Shown piece after piece: positions 8,473 to 17,100 of a stretch of DNA of 36,877 nucleotides. Positions within the stretch are counted from its first letter, which is position 1. The number at the start of each line of letters is the position of its first letter. The position numbers were made by a program, and so were the translations under genes. Source of the stretch: a bacterium (GTDB taxonomy: Bacteria > Bdellovibrionota_C > UBA2361 > SZUA-149 > JAEUWB01); NCBI GenBank assembly GCA_016786595.1, contig JAEUWB010000022.1, positions 1 through 36,877 on the forward strand, read 5' to 3'. Below the pieces are notes generated by a model. The model saw only the letters and a list, made by a program, of their open reading frames with translations. It was not told where the DNA came from and did no database searches.

Positions 8473-9069
8473 ATGAAAATTGCAATCATTGGCGCGGGAA
8501 ACGTCGGTAAAACTTTAGGAACTGCCTGGGAGAAGAAAGGCCAGAGCGTTCTTTATGGGGTACGAAACCCTAAACCTGGAACTACCGAGTTAGAAGTAAC
8601 TGCGGCAGTCACTGCATCAGACGTAATCATTCTCGCAGTGCCCTGGAGCGCAATGCCTAGTGTTTTAGAAAATAAGGCGCTCTTTCGCGGCAAAGTCGTT
8701 GTGGATTGTACAAATCCCATTAACTCTGATTTCACTGGACTAACTCTAGGAAACACCGATTCAGGTGGCGAAACTGTTGCACGCATGATTCCTGAGGCAA
8801 AGGTCGTGAAGGCATTTAATTCTTGTGGATTTAACGTTATGGCAAATCCTGAATTCCCCACCGGCAAAGCCACGATGTTTGTCGCTGGCGATGACAAAGC
8901 TGCAAAGGAAACTACATTAGAACTGGCCCAATCAATCGGGTTTGAGGCTATTGATGCAGGCCCCTTGGTTCAATCACGTTACCTTGAGGCTACCGCCTGG
9001 CTCTGGATTTCAATGGCAATGAAATATGGACTAGGGCGCGAAATCGCCTTCAGCCTATTACGTAGATAA
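8473..9069 (+). CDS. NADP-binding oxidoreductase, F420-dependent reductase-like
   Basis: This 198-residue Rossmann protein opens with MKIAIIGAGNVGKTLG, the GxGxxG dinucleotide site. It then has GVRNPKPG (phosphate-binding loop suited to NADP), VIILAVPWSA, VVDCTNPI and VKAFNSCGFNVM. This is the signature of the NADPH:F420 oxidoreductase-like family (cd NADP_F420), which also contains proteins that do not use F420. The ATG at 8473 has GGAG nine bases upstream, so it is preferred over the TTG at 8467. The gene reads toward repeat R2 and is probably the last host gene before the tandem element ends. Confidence 0.8.
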   Translation: MKIAIIGAGNVGKTLGTAWEKKGQSVLYGVRNPKPGTTELEVTAAVTASDVIILAVPWSAMPSVLENKALFRGKVVVDCTNPINSDFTGLTLGNTDSGGETVARMIPEAKVVKAFNSCGFNVMANPEFPTGKATMFVAGDDKAAKETTLELAQSIGFEAIDAGPLVQSRYLEATAWLWISMAMKYGLGREIAFSLLRR

Positions 9070-9113
9070 GAGTCATCAAGTTTGGTACTTCCTGAAAATA
9101 TCAAGAAACCTCA

Positions 9114-9135
9114 CACAGGGTTCAAGCCCCATCAC
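9114..9135 (+). repeat. 22-bp direct repeat, copy 1, resembling a tRNA T-arm/acceptor
   Basis: These 22 bases recur identically at 9938-9959. The core GGGTTCAAGCCCCATCACTC (9118-9137) differs from the tRNA-His T-arm and acceptor strand by one base, but lies in the opposite orientation to that gene. The two copies bracket R2 and the BrnT/BrnA pair, like the ends of a small tandem insertion. Confidence 0.7.
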
Positions 9136-9151
9136 TCGTAGTAGTCTACTC

Positions 9152-9262
9152 TGGGGTGGAGTATCTGAGCCTCTCAGAACTCGCATTTTTATTGGGTTTC
9201 GTGAAATCGTGCAGCCTTTTTGCGCCCAATTTGGAGGTAATTTTGAAATTTCTTGAAATATC
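9152..9262. repeat. End repeat R2 (degenerate arm sites)
   Basis: It opens with TGGGGTGGAGTATCTGA, identical to R1, and follows R1 through ATTGGGTTT, TGAAATCGTGCA and a TTGAAATTTC-type end. The paired sites have decayed to GCAGCC and GCGCCC but keep the 11-bp spacing (9211 and 9222). It lies between the host reductase gene and BrnT/BrnA, and probably represents the left end of another, mostly lost insertion. Confidence 0.65.
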
Positions 9263-9281
9263 AACATAATGATAGTATTTA
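9253..9281 (+). promoter_or_regulatory. Possible brnTA promoter
   Basis: TTGAAA (9253-9258) is followed after 17 bases by TATTTA (9276-9281), ten bases before the brnT ATG. BrnA usually represses its own promoter, and the A/T-rich direct TATT repeats here could be its site. The call rests only on spacing. Confidence 0.3.
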
Positions 9282-9291
9282 AGGTATATTA

Positions 9292-9570
9292 ATGGTATAT
9301 TATAAGTATGAATTTGAATTCGACCTCAAGAAGAGTGCGTCTAATAGGAGGAAACACGGGATCGACTTTGAGGAGGCTCAGGGGCTCTGGATCGATCCGC
9401 ACCTATTGGAGATTGAGGCGAGATCGGCAGATGAGCCACGCTTTCTAATGATTGGAAAGATTGGCTCAAAACATTGGAGTGCGGTCGTTACCTTTCGAAA
9501 TGACAAGATACGAATTATTTCGGTTAGACGATCTAGAAAAGAAGAGGTGGAATTATATGAAGAAAGTTAA
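9292..9570 (+). CDS. brnT: BrnT-family toxin (ribonuclease)
   Basis: This 92-residue protein has the BrnT layout: EFEFDLKKSASNRRKHGIDFEEAQGLW, then RFLMIGKIGSKHWSAVVTF and the basic C-terminal IRIISVRRSRKEEVELYEE. BrnT toxins fold like RelE and cleave RNA, and BrnA neutralises them. The reading frame is intact, and the ATG has AAGG eight bases upstream. It overlaps brnA by 14 bases in the usual toxin-first order. The pair lies between two copies of a 22-bp repeat, outside the main element's proposed left end, so it may stabilise an older neighbouring insertion. Confidence 0.88.
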   Translation: MVYYKYEFEFDLKKSASNRRKHGIDFEEAQGLWIDPHLLEIEARSADEPRFLMIGKIGSKHWSAVVTFRNDKIRIISVRRSRKEEVELYEES

Positions 9571-9802
9571 AGCAAAAGATTTTGATGATACTTTTGACCG
9601 AGGCGAGGATGTCACTAAGTATTTGGATAAATCAAAAGCTCGGCGAGTAAATGCCGAGCTTAAGAGAGTTAATATTGACTTTCCTGTCTGGGTTATTGAT
9701 AGCCTCGATAAAGAAGCTCGGCGTCTTGGCATAACCAGACAGTCACTAGTTAAGATGTGGATTGCTGAGAAATTTAAAACTGACAATCAAGCTTCTGAGT
9801 GA
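9557..9802 (+). CDS. brnA: BrnA-family antitoxin (ribbon-helix-helix)
   Basis: The ATG at 9557 is preceded by AGGTGG and gives 81 residues. The N-terminal part (KAKDFDDTFDRGEDVTKYLD) is the toxin-binding region. The C-terminal VNIDFPVWVIDSLDKEARRLGITRQSLVKMWIAEKF is a ribbon-helix-helix DNA-binding domain typical of BrnA. The frame could extend upstream to 9452 inside brnT, but the overlapping internal start fits the family. It should bind BrnT and repress the operon. Confidence 0.88.
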   Translation: MKKVKAKDFDDTFDRGEDVTKYLDKSKARRVNAELKRVNIDFPVWVIDSLDKEARRLGITRQSLVKMWIAEKFKTDNQASE

Positions 9803-9860
9803 GGTACGAACTGACATTTCAGGAAATTTCGAATGCCTCCCTGAAGTGTCAATTTCGCTC

Positions 9861-9873
9861 TGGGGTGAGTGAT
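9861..9873 (-). other. Candidate left attachment core (exact tRNA-His 3' end)
   Basis: TGGGGTGAGTGAT is identical, and in the same orientation, to 29044-29056. There it encodes the CCA, discriminator and 3' acceptor strand of tRNA-His. A 13-bp match is unlikely by chance in this window. It is the expected direct-repeat relation for an element inserted in a tRNA 3' end, although the match is short. A TTTCAGGAAATTTC motif, inverted relative to the R-repeat ends, lies just to the left. Confidence 0.5.
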
Positions 9874-9937
9874 AACGTGTTTTATCGCTTCGCTCAAAAC
9901 TCTGGGCTCGCAGCTTTCCTCGTGCTCGCTTCGCTCG

Positions 9938-9959
9938 CACAGGGTTCAAGCCCCATCAC
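9938..9959 (+). repeat. 22-bp direct repeat, copy 2, resembling a tRNA T-arm/acceptor
   Basis: Identical over 22 bases to 9114-9135, after which the two diverge until the TGGGGTGGAG core of the next R repeat. It follows a GC-rich near-palindrome (GCTCGCTTCGCTCGC). It probably marks the second boundary of the BrnT/BrnA segment. Confidence 0.7.
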
Positions 9960-9975
9960 ACTAGATATTTTATTC

Positions 9976-10096
9976 TGGGGTGGAGTATTTGAAGAGGGTT
10001 AACTTACTGAAATCGGTACATTTTCGGTGCTCCATGCATCCTTTTTGCATCCAACTTTTTCGAAAGTTTTGAAATGTCCTGAAAGCTTCTGAAATG
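9976..10096. repeat. End repeat R3 at left end of intact element
   Basis: It starts TGGGGTGGAGTATTTGA and has GCATCC at 10036 and 10047, again 11 bp apart, followed by TGAAATGTCCTGAAA. It ends 14 bases before the KAP gene stop. The middle differs from R1 and R2. At 10008-10025 it carries TGAAATCGGTACATTTTC, which recurs exactly at 24107-24124 inside the element. I interpret it as the current left arm region of attachment. Confidence 0.65.
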
Positions 10097-10109
10097 AACT
10101 CTAGGTTTA

Positions 10110-12455
10110 CTAATATAGCTCTTTAATTTCGGACCACACATAACTTTCAGAATCTCCAAAAACACTTTCCTTAGGATTTGGATTCTTCTTCGAAAGTTCA
10201 TACATATCGATTATCAGCTTTTCACGAGCATCCTTCGTATTGTAGTTAGCTAAACTTTTGTCGATTACATCTGTACTGAAATACTCTTGGAGCGATGGAA
10301 TTGAAATTCGATATCCTATTTCGCGACGAGAAGAATTGCTTATAGATTGTGAAAATCCAACGATAAATTTAATGGCATTTTGTGGATTTTGAATAACCTC
10401 GTCCAACCAATTCCTTTGAATCTGCTTATCACCGAATTCCGACCAAAACTTCAGGGTCAATGAAATTCTTGTACTAACCCTCAACGTTTTACCTTGTGCA
10501 GCATCATTTATGCGAGAAGCAAGAGTCTTTGATAGTTCAATAATATTATCATCGCTCTGGAAGAGTACCCCCAAATCTCCCCAACCATCCTTTTTTAAGC
10601 TCTTGATAATGTGGTCCACATAGGTAGGAATCACAAAGTCAGTTGCTTTTTCGAATACCCTCTTTAATCTCTGAGTTCGTTCGTTCTCATCCTTCATTCT
10701 ACTCATCATATAGAGGATGATTCTCGTGCATGTCATGCGAGGGTCATCACCGAACAATCCCAACCCGCTTGGTGGCAACAAATCGCCAATATTAATTAGG
10801 CTAACAGCAATTGATTCAAAGTGCTCAACTGGCACTTCATTCTTATAATTTTCTAATGCATCAAGAAGAAATTTAAGTCGATTTCGTTTTACAAATTTAT
10901 TGACGTTCTTCTCCGTCTTTGTAATGTCCTTCAAATCGTCGATAAAAGAATGAATCTCGGAATCCGTCAGTTGATCTGAAGAGAAGACAAGCGTGAAATA
11001 TCTATCGAAATAGTCCTCATGACATGCCCGAGTTTGTTGATACCAACTTTCCATCGTACCCTGGTACGAACCATATCCACCGAGTATTCCAGCCACCTCA
11101 GGAAAAATGCCTTTCACTAAGACTGAGATAGCATCGAGGTTTGCTTTTGAAACCTTCGATAGTAACTCTTCAACTACCTTCTTTCTCTCTCCCTTCTCAT
11201 CATCAAAGCGAATGCGAGTTGTCGTTTTGATGATGTCATCCTTGTAGTACGGTAGGCTGCTATATAATTGAGGCTCGTGAACACGAATGGCTTCTAAAGC
11301 AATAAGATCAACAGGGTCGAGTTCAAAGACTTTCTTACCTTCGAACATTCCAAAATAAAAACTTAGTGTAGAAAGATATCTGTTTACATCCCGTAAGGTC
11401 GAAAAAAGAGGACGAATTCCGTCATGAAAAATTAATCCCCACCTGTCCTTATTAAATTTCTTTTCAGCTCCAGCTGACTTCAAAATTTTGTCTAGACCCT
11501 CGAATAGAACTTTCTCGAACAATTCTCTTGGTGCTTCAGGAATCTGAAAGGAAACTTGTACAATCTTTTTTAGATAATCCTTGCCACGTCCTTCTTCTAG
11601 CTCGCTCGGAAGGAACGACTTCAATGCGTCTTCAACATAGCCCTGATCGTATAAAAGTAAATATACAAGGTTGGGGAAGTCCGCATTACATTTGATCAAT
11701 CTGCAAAGAAGCCCTAGTTCATCGGAAGTTAATCGATCTATCTCATCAATACTAATAATGACGGGCTTTTTTAGTTGTCCCATCAGAGAAGTCAGCTCTT
11801 CCTTTAATTCGAGTATGCTCTTCTTGCTAGCACTGACACGCGCCTCTAACAACTTTATATAGTACTCAAAGAATTGATCCGCCGTGGAAAATAGCCAGAT
11901 AAAGAGGGAGATACTCAAACATGCAATAGCAAACCATGGCGAAACCCACTCGTAGTTGAGCGAGAAAAGGGCAAGAACAGAGAGTGCGAAAGCCAACCCT
12001 TTACGTATTGCCTTGAGTGGGATCAGCTTGAGAAAAAATTCACCTAGCTTTAATCGTGCCTGATAAACACGGAGTGTATTGATAAGTCTAACAGTACTTT
12101 TTGAACTATCTGTCTTCCCAATTGCACGACCTAGTTCTTCAAAAAAGGCTTCATCTAAAATATGATCGCCCGATACTGTCCACGGAATAAATTCATGAAA
12201 AACGGGTCGCTCATTTTCATCGAGCTTGGAAAGTTCTTCCCGAATTAAGTTCTTAACCGAACTTTTTCCACTGCCCCATTTCCCCGAAAGACTGATAACT
12301 AGTGAATCTCGTCCATCCCAATTTGCTAGGCATTGCGCAATACTAGAAGCAAAACCCGTCCGATTTAGCCGATCATGTTTCGAATCTTGGATCGGTCTAT
12401 CTGCATTTAGGTCCACAGCCTGTGATGGTCGCTTCTGTCCCATTTTACCACCCAA
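10110..12455 (-). CDS. KAP-family P-loop NTPase, membrane-anchored; SIR2 partner
   Basis: This 781-residue protein has Walker A GKWGSGKSS at residues 58-66 and Walker B PVIISIDEID at 231-240. Between them lie two membrane segments, at about 153-168 and 173-190. Membrane helices inserted inside the P-loop domain are a hallmark of KAP NTPases, several of which occur in phage-defence loci. The remaining 500 residues are helical with no domain I recognise. Its start overlaps the end of the SIR2-like gene by 11 bases, so the two are translated together. It is the last gene of the restriction operon and stops just before R3. A plausible role is a membrane-bound ATP-dependent switch that controls the SIR2 enzyme; this is inference. 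Confidence 0.85.
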   Translation of the reverse strand: MGGKMGQKRPSQAVDLNADRPIQDSKHDRLNRTGFASSIAQCLANWDGRDSLVISLSGKWGSGKSSVKNLIREELSKLDENERPVFHEFIPWTVSGDHILDEAFFEELGRAIGKTDSSKSTVRLINTLRVYQARLKLGEFFLKLIPLKAIRKGLAFALSVLALFSLNYEWVSPWFAIACLSISLFIWLFSTADQFFEYYIKLLEARVSASKKSILELKEELTSLMGQLKKPVIISIDEIDRLTSDELGLLCRLIKCNADFPNLVYLLLYDQGYVEDALKSFLPSELEEGRGKDYLKKIVQVSFQIPEAPRELFEKVLFEGLDKILKSAGAEKKFNKDRWGLIFHDGIRPLFSTLRDVNRYLSTLSFYFGMFEGKKVFELDPVDLIALEAIRVHEPQLYSSLPYYKDDIIKTTTRIRFDDEKGERKKVVEELLSKVSKANLDAISVLVKGIFPEVAGILGGYGSYQGTMESWYQQTRACHEDYFDRYFTLVFSSDQLTDSEIHSFIDDLKDITKTEKNVNKFVKRNRLKFLLDALENYKNEVPVEHFESIAVSLINIGDLLPPSGLGLFGDDPRMTCTRIILYMMSRMKDENERTQRLKRVFEKATDFVIPTYVDHIIKSLKKDGWGDLGVLFQSDDNIIELSKTLASRINDAAQGKTLRVSTRISLTLKFWSEFGDKQIQRNWLDEVIQNPQNAIKFIVGFSQSISNSSRREIGYRISIPSLQEYFSTDVIDKSLANYNTKDAREKLIIDMYELSKKNPNPKESVFGDSESYVWSEIKELY

Positions 12456-13389
12456 GCTCCCCTAGAAAGTCTGGAATGACTGTCTGTGCCTTTCCGAGAA
12501 ATATCCGTCCCTCGCTCTCCTTCCTCAGTTCTTCTATTCGTTTGGGGTCAAGTTTAAAGGCAGTTCCATAATACTTGTCCTCACCATCCCATGGTTTATT
12601 CCTATCAAACCCATTGATTCGTAGACGATCAAGATTCGTGTCGTCGTAACCAAAGCCAAGAAAAATGACTTTTTTAGCCTTAGCAATTACAGCTTGTGCA
12701 ACTTGCATTTCCTTCCCGTAGTCGTGCTCCAATTCCGAAATTACTCGGATACCTTCTGAACTCTGTAGGATCTGCTCGGCAGTGGCATTGGAGCTATATT
12801 CTCGTTTGAAACCATTCTGCTTATCAGTATCAAGATAACCAAGCCTACCGTGGACGTGCAGTACTTGCGTTGTATCAATCAAACTCTCAGCACGTTTTGG
12901 AAAATTGCTAAAGATTAGGTCCGTAAGAAACTTATCGATTGAGCGATCATAGTTGAAAGTGACAAAGACAGGACCATACTGGTTCTGCTCAATTGCTTCG
13001 ATGATTTTTGTACGAAGTAACAGGTACCAGTTGTCACTTCGCCTCTGAAGTAAATTTGGCTCCTCATATTTGATTAGCTCTTGTGCAATTGCAGCACGTG
13101 CAATTTTAACAAATTCTTCACGACGAGATAGAAATTCATCTATTGTGGGTGCTACTGTCTTTCTGAATTGCTCATGAAAGGTCTTGATCTCATCTCCACT
13201 GAACCCCATGCCCTCAAGCATTTTGAATGAATCGCTGCTAGGATCTCTGGTGTTGTTAAGAATGTTATCACTTAGTTGATTGCCTAAAGGATAGCCCAGG
13301 TGATAACTGGCTCCTGCACCGAGGACAAAGACGGTATTGTAACCTCTCCAACCAATATCAAAATGATAGTTTTTGCCCGATTCCCACAT
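12445..13389 (-). CDS. SIR2-like protein, probable NADase effector
   Basis: This 314-residue protein has a SIR2-type Rossmann fold: VFVLGAGASYHLGYPLG (residues 20-36), VFVTFNYDRS (141-150) and VLHVHGRLG (176-184). A late VIFLGFGYDDTNL (241-253) completes it. Asn146 and His180 align with the catalytic Asn/His pair of defence SIR2 enzymes that destroy NAD. No zinc-binding cysteine quartet of true deacetylases is seen. It follows the YgjP-like gene by 43 bases and overlaps the KAP gene by 11. The AGGA ribosome site lies almost against the ATG, unusually close, which could keep expression low. An abortive-infection NADase function is inferred from family and context. Confidence 0.85.
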   Translation of the reverse strand: MWESGKNYHFDIGWRGYNTVFVLGAGASYHLGYPLGNQLSDNILNNTRDPSSDSFKMLEGMGFSGDEIKTFHEQFRKTVAPTIDEFLSRREEFVKIARAAIAQELIKYEEPNLLQRRSDNWYLLLRTKIIEAIEQNQYGPVFVTFNYDRSIDKFLTDLIFSNFPKRAESLIDTTQVLHVHGRLGYLDTDKQNGFKREYSSNATAEQILQSSEGIRVISELEHDYGKEMQVAQAVIAKAKKVIFLGFGYDDTNLDRLRINGFDRNKPWDGEDKYYGTAFKLDPKRIEELRKESEGRIFLGKAQTVIPDFLGELGW

Positions 13390-13432
13390 ATCCTATTCAA
13401 TTCAAAATGCTTTCGAAGAATCGCATAAAATA

Positions 13433-14158
13433 TTAATAAACCTCATACGCCCCCAACGACCGATTCAACTCAGCACGATAACTTCGCCACTTGGGCATCA
13501 CACGATCTAGGTGGGCGATAAAACGATCATTGTGCTTACGCTCAAGGAGATGAACCAATTCATGAACGATCACATACTCAAGGCATCTGTCGTCTTTCTT
13601 GGCTAATTCAAGATTGAAAAGAACTCGTTTGGTCTTAGGATTGCAAGAACCCCACTTGGTTTTCATCTGGCGAATAGACCAAGCTTTTACTTGCACACCT
13701 AGTTGCTCTTCCCATTTACTTAATAGTGGCTCGATCCGATTCCTTAAGTCCTGTCGAACCCATTCGGTGAATAACAACTGCTTGTGCGATTTGGAGGCAC
13801 CCTTTTTCAGGAACAAATTGATTCTGGATTTCCCCTGAATTGCTACCGTTGAAGGTAATTTGTGATGCACAACGTTCAAGCGGTAGCGAACGCCCCGAAA
13901 AAGTACACTTTCGCCCGAAACAAACTTAGGTGGGTTTTGGCGTTCTTGATTCTCAAAGCTACGGATCTGCTTCTTAATCCAAGGTAGCTTTCTAATGATA
14001 AGTAAACGTACTGCAGTGTCGCGTGTAGTGCTTGGCACGGCAACTCTTAGTCGCCCTTCAGGTGGGTGCACACTTAGATGTATATTCTTGATGGCTTTTC
14101 TAATCACCTCAACTGAATATCCACCAATTTTTAAGTGCCTAGTTCCTCTAATACTCAT
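13433..14158 (-). CDS. YgjP-like (DUF45/WLM) zinc metalloprotease of the restriction operon
   Basis: This 241-residue protein has the complete family layout. An N-terminal strand region is followed by the central SIRQMKTKWGSC and FNLELAK, then the zinc site HELVHLLERKHNDRF at about 199-213. It overlaps the end of hsdR by 11 bases. Genes of this family often accompany type I restriction operons, where their function is not settled; regulated proteolysis of HsdR is one idea. A 3' portion of this gene is duplicated at 6490-7038 next to a different cargo gene. Confidence 0.88.
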   Translation of the reverse strand: MSIRGTRHLKIGGYSVEVIRKAIKNIHLSVHPPEGRLRVAVPSTTRDTAVRLLIIRKLPWIKKQIRSFENQERQNPPKFVSGESVLFRGVRYRLNVVHHKLPSTVAIQGKSRINLFLKKGASKSHKQLLFTEWVRQDLRNRIEPLLSKWEEQLGVQVKAWSIRQMKTKWGSCNPKTKRVLFNLELAKKDDRCLEYVIVHELVHLLERKHNDRFIAHLDRVMPKWRSYRAELNRSLGAYEVY

Positions 14159-17100
14159 ACTGCTTTTTAACTACTTTAAAGATTTTCTCTGCATTTTCCT
14201 CGTCGGTAACGTGACGATTGATAGCTGCCTTTACTTCTCTTTCCTTTATTAAGTTATCTCGCCAATCCGCTTTTCTTGTTGCCATTACCTCTTCATGAAC
14301 TGCCAAAGCTAAACCAGCATCGTTATCTAAGTTATCGTAGAGTGCTCGCTTTGCGGGTGAGTCCAAAGAGGATGGATAGGTTCCTGCTGATTCGGGATTC
14401 TTTGCTCTCTTGGCAAGTTCACAAATCTTACGGAGATACTCCTCATAGCTTAACACTTCTGCACGTCTTGCCTTGATGACTTCATCAAGTAGAACAGACA
14501 TCCTCTCGTAATACTTTGGATTGGTCGGCTTCTCATCGACAATTAGTTTTCGGACGTTATTCTCAATAGTTTCCGCTACTGCTTGTTTATCCTTTCGAAT
14601 ACCCTTTGGAAGATTATCAATGGCACCGACACCACTTTTAACGATCATTTCTACGAGTGTTAAATCATCAAATGCCGAAATCACTTCTCCATCTCCTGCA
14701 CCCACGTACGCATCAATTAAATGCCTCATAGCTGGCTCATACGCTTTAAGATCGATGTAATCACCACTGGCAAGTTTGACCTCAGCACGTACAGTCTCGT
14801 AGTGCTTAACGTCGGCTATGATTTCCTCAGTTTGTTTTGCTGAGTATCCGACCTCAGTCATTTCATTAGCGATCTCTGCGTAAGCACGAATCAAGGAAGA
14901 AGTTAGCTTGTATAGGGTAACTCTCTTCTGCTCGTTCTCTTCGACTTGATTTTCATCCCCTAGATTGTCGCCACAGAAATAATCGAGGTAGTTTTTAGTT
15001 TCATACGGTGGAACAACAGGTTCACAGAGGATCTTAATGGACTCCAAGGCATTATCGAGTCGTTCCCGTGCCTTCTCCAATCTGTCATTAAGTAAACCCT
15101 TTACGTCATCTGGATCGTAATCATCGAAAGCTTCTGATGTGTAATCATTGATCGATCTTTCCAGGCTCTTAAAGAGATCCTTATAATCGATCACATATCC
15201 ATATTCTTTGTCTTCACCGTCTAATCGATTGACCCGACAGATAGCCTGAAAAAGACCGTGATCCTGCATTTTCTTATCAATATAGAGATACGTTGCAGGT
15301 GGTGCATCAAATCCAGTTAGAAGCTTATCTACCACGATAAGAAGCTTCATCTGTGCGGGTTCATCGGTAAACTTCTTCTTTACTTCGTCTTCAAATACGT
15401 CTGGATCTTTTCCGCCCAGCATCTTGTTGTAAATTTCATATTGGCGAAGTCGTTCGGTTAATTCTTCTTCGCCTGTACTCTCTCCCTTGATGTCGTTCTT
15501 GGTGGGCTTGTAAGAGGTAACGATAGCGCACTTGGTAAAGCCATTATTAATAAACAGTTCGTAGTATTTACACGCTTGATAGATGCTACCCGAAACCAAC
15601 ATGGCGTTGCCTCGACCATTTTGAAGTCGATCTTTTGTCGCCATGTCGAACATGATCTCGCCAACGATCTTACTGAGCCTGTCTTGAGAACTTAGGACTT
15701 TGTTTAAAGTTCCCCAGCGTTTTTTAAGTTCGGTTTTTGCAAAATCAGTTAGTCCTTTGGTCTTTGCCTCGAACCATTGATCGATCTTTGCAGGTGAAGT
15801 TATATGCTGATCGATTTTCCGTGCTTCATACCTAAGATCAAGCACGACCTTATCGGCAACGGCTTCATCAAATTTGTAGGTATCAATATATGGTCCAAAT
15901 ACTTCGATGCTCTTTTGCTTATCCTTTCGTAGTAGTGGCGTTCCAGTAAAACCGATCAACATTGCATGAGGTAGAAGCGTGGTCATCGCCTTATGAAGCT
16001 TGCCCGACTGCGTCCGATGACACTCATCTACAAGAACATAGATGTCACCCTTTGCTTTGAAGTCTTTGGGTAGACTATTGATCAGTTCTTCAAGGTAAGA
16101 GTCGTAATCAGGCTCTTCATTTCTTCCGAACTTATGGATTAACGAGCAAAGCAAAAATGGTGTTGGTGCATTCAATTTCTCTACGAGATCCCGCCCACTT
16201 TTGGTTCTGTAGATAGTTTCACTTACACCTGTGAATACCTTTTCAATCTGCTTATCTAGTTCATCACGATCTGTGATCACCAACACACGTGAATCAGGAA
16301 CATTCTCCCTAATCCACTTGGCAAGCCATATCATCGTAAGGCTCTTACCACTCCCTTGACTGTGCCAGATGATTCCGCCTTCACGACGGCGAACACTTTC
16401 CTGTGCTGCTCGAACGCCAAAATATTGGTGATGTCGTGGAAGCTTTTTAATGCCCCGATCAAAGACAATGAAGTCGTGGATAATTTCAAGAATACGCATC
16501 TTGTCACATAGAAGTGCGAGATGCCGATCTAATGAAGTATCCGATTCACCACGCTCTTTCCAGGTCAGGAAATACTTCTCTGGGGTTTCGATAGTTCCAT
16601 ATCTCAATCCTTCAGTATCGTTGCCAGCCATTACAAGCTGAATCGTTGCAAAGAATGGCTTTATAAAGATTGATTTTTGATTATCAAGATTTTGGCGAAT
16701 GCCCTCAGATACAGATATTGTGCTTCGCTTTAATTCTAAAATCGCGATTGCGATCCCGTTTACATAAAGAACAACATCAGGGCGTTTTGTGCTCTCTCCT
16801 TTGACTGTAACTTCCTCTGCGATTGCAAAGTCATTTGCTTCTGGATTGTCCCAGTCAATGAGATGTACCGTCTTTTTAATATCACCAGCATCTTCCTTGA
16901 GAGGAATGCCGTAACGTAAAAGCCCATAAACGTCTTTATTGAGGTCATAAAGTGTCTTGCTTTGATTGCCAGCTACCTTCTGTAATTCTGCAATCGCTCG
17001 GTTTACAATTACTGGGGTGTGCTTCTGATTCTTAGATATGAATGATCTCAATAATTCAGGTTCTATTGGGCTGTTTCTTTCACCATCATGCCAATCACCA

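Noticed and set aside
9076-9267. Leftward 63-residue ORF across R2
   Set aside because: It consists of the repeated end block and similar frames arise over R3; no ribosome site or family features.
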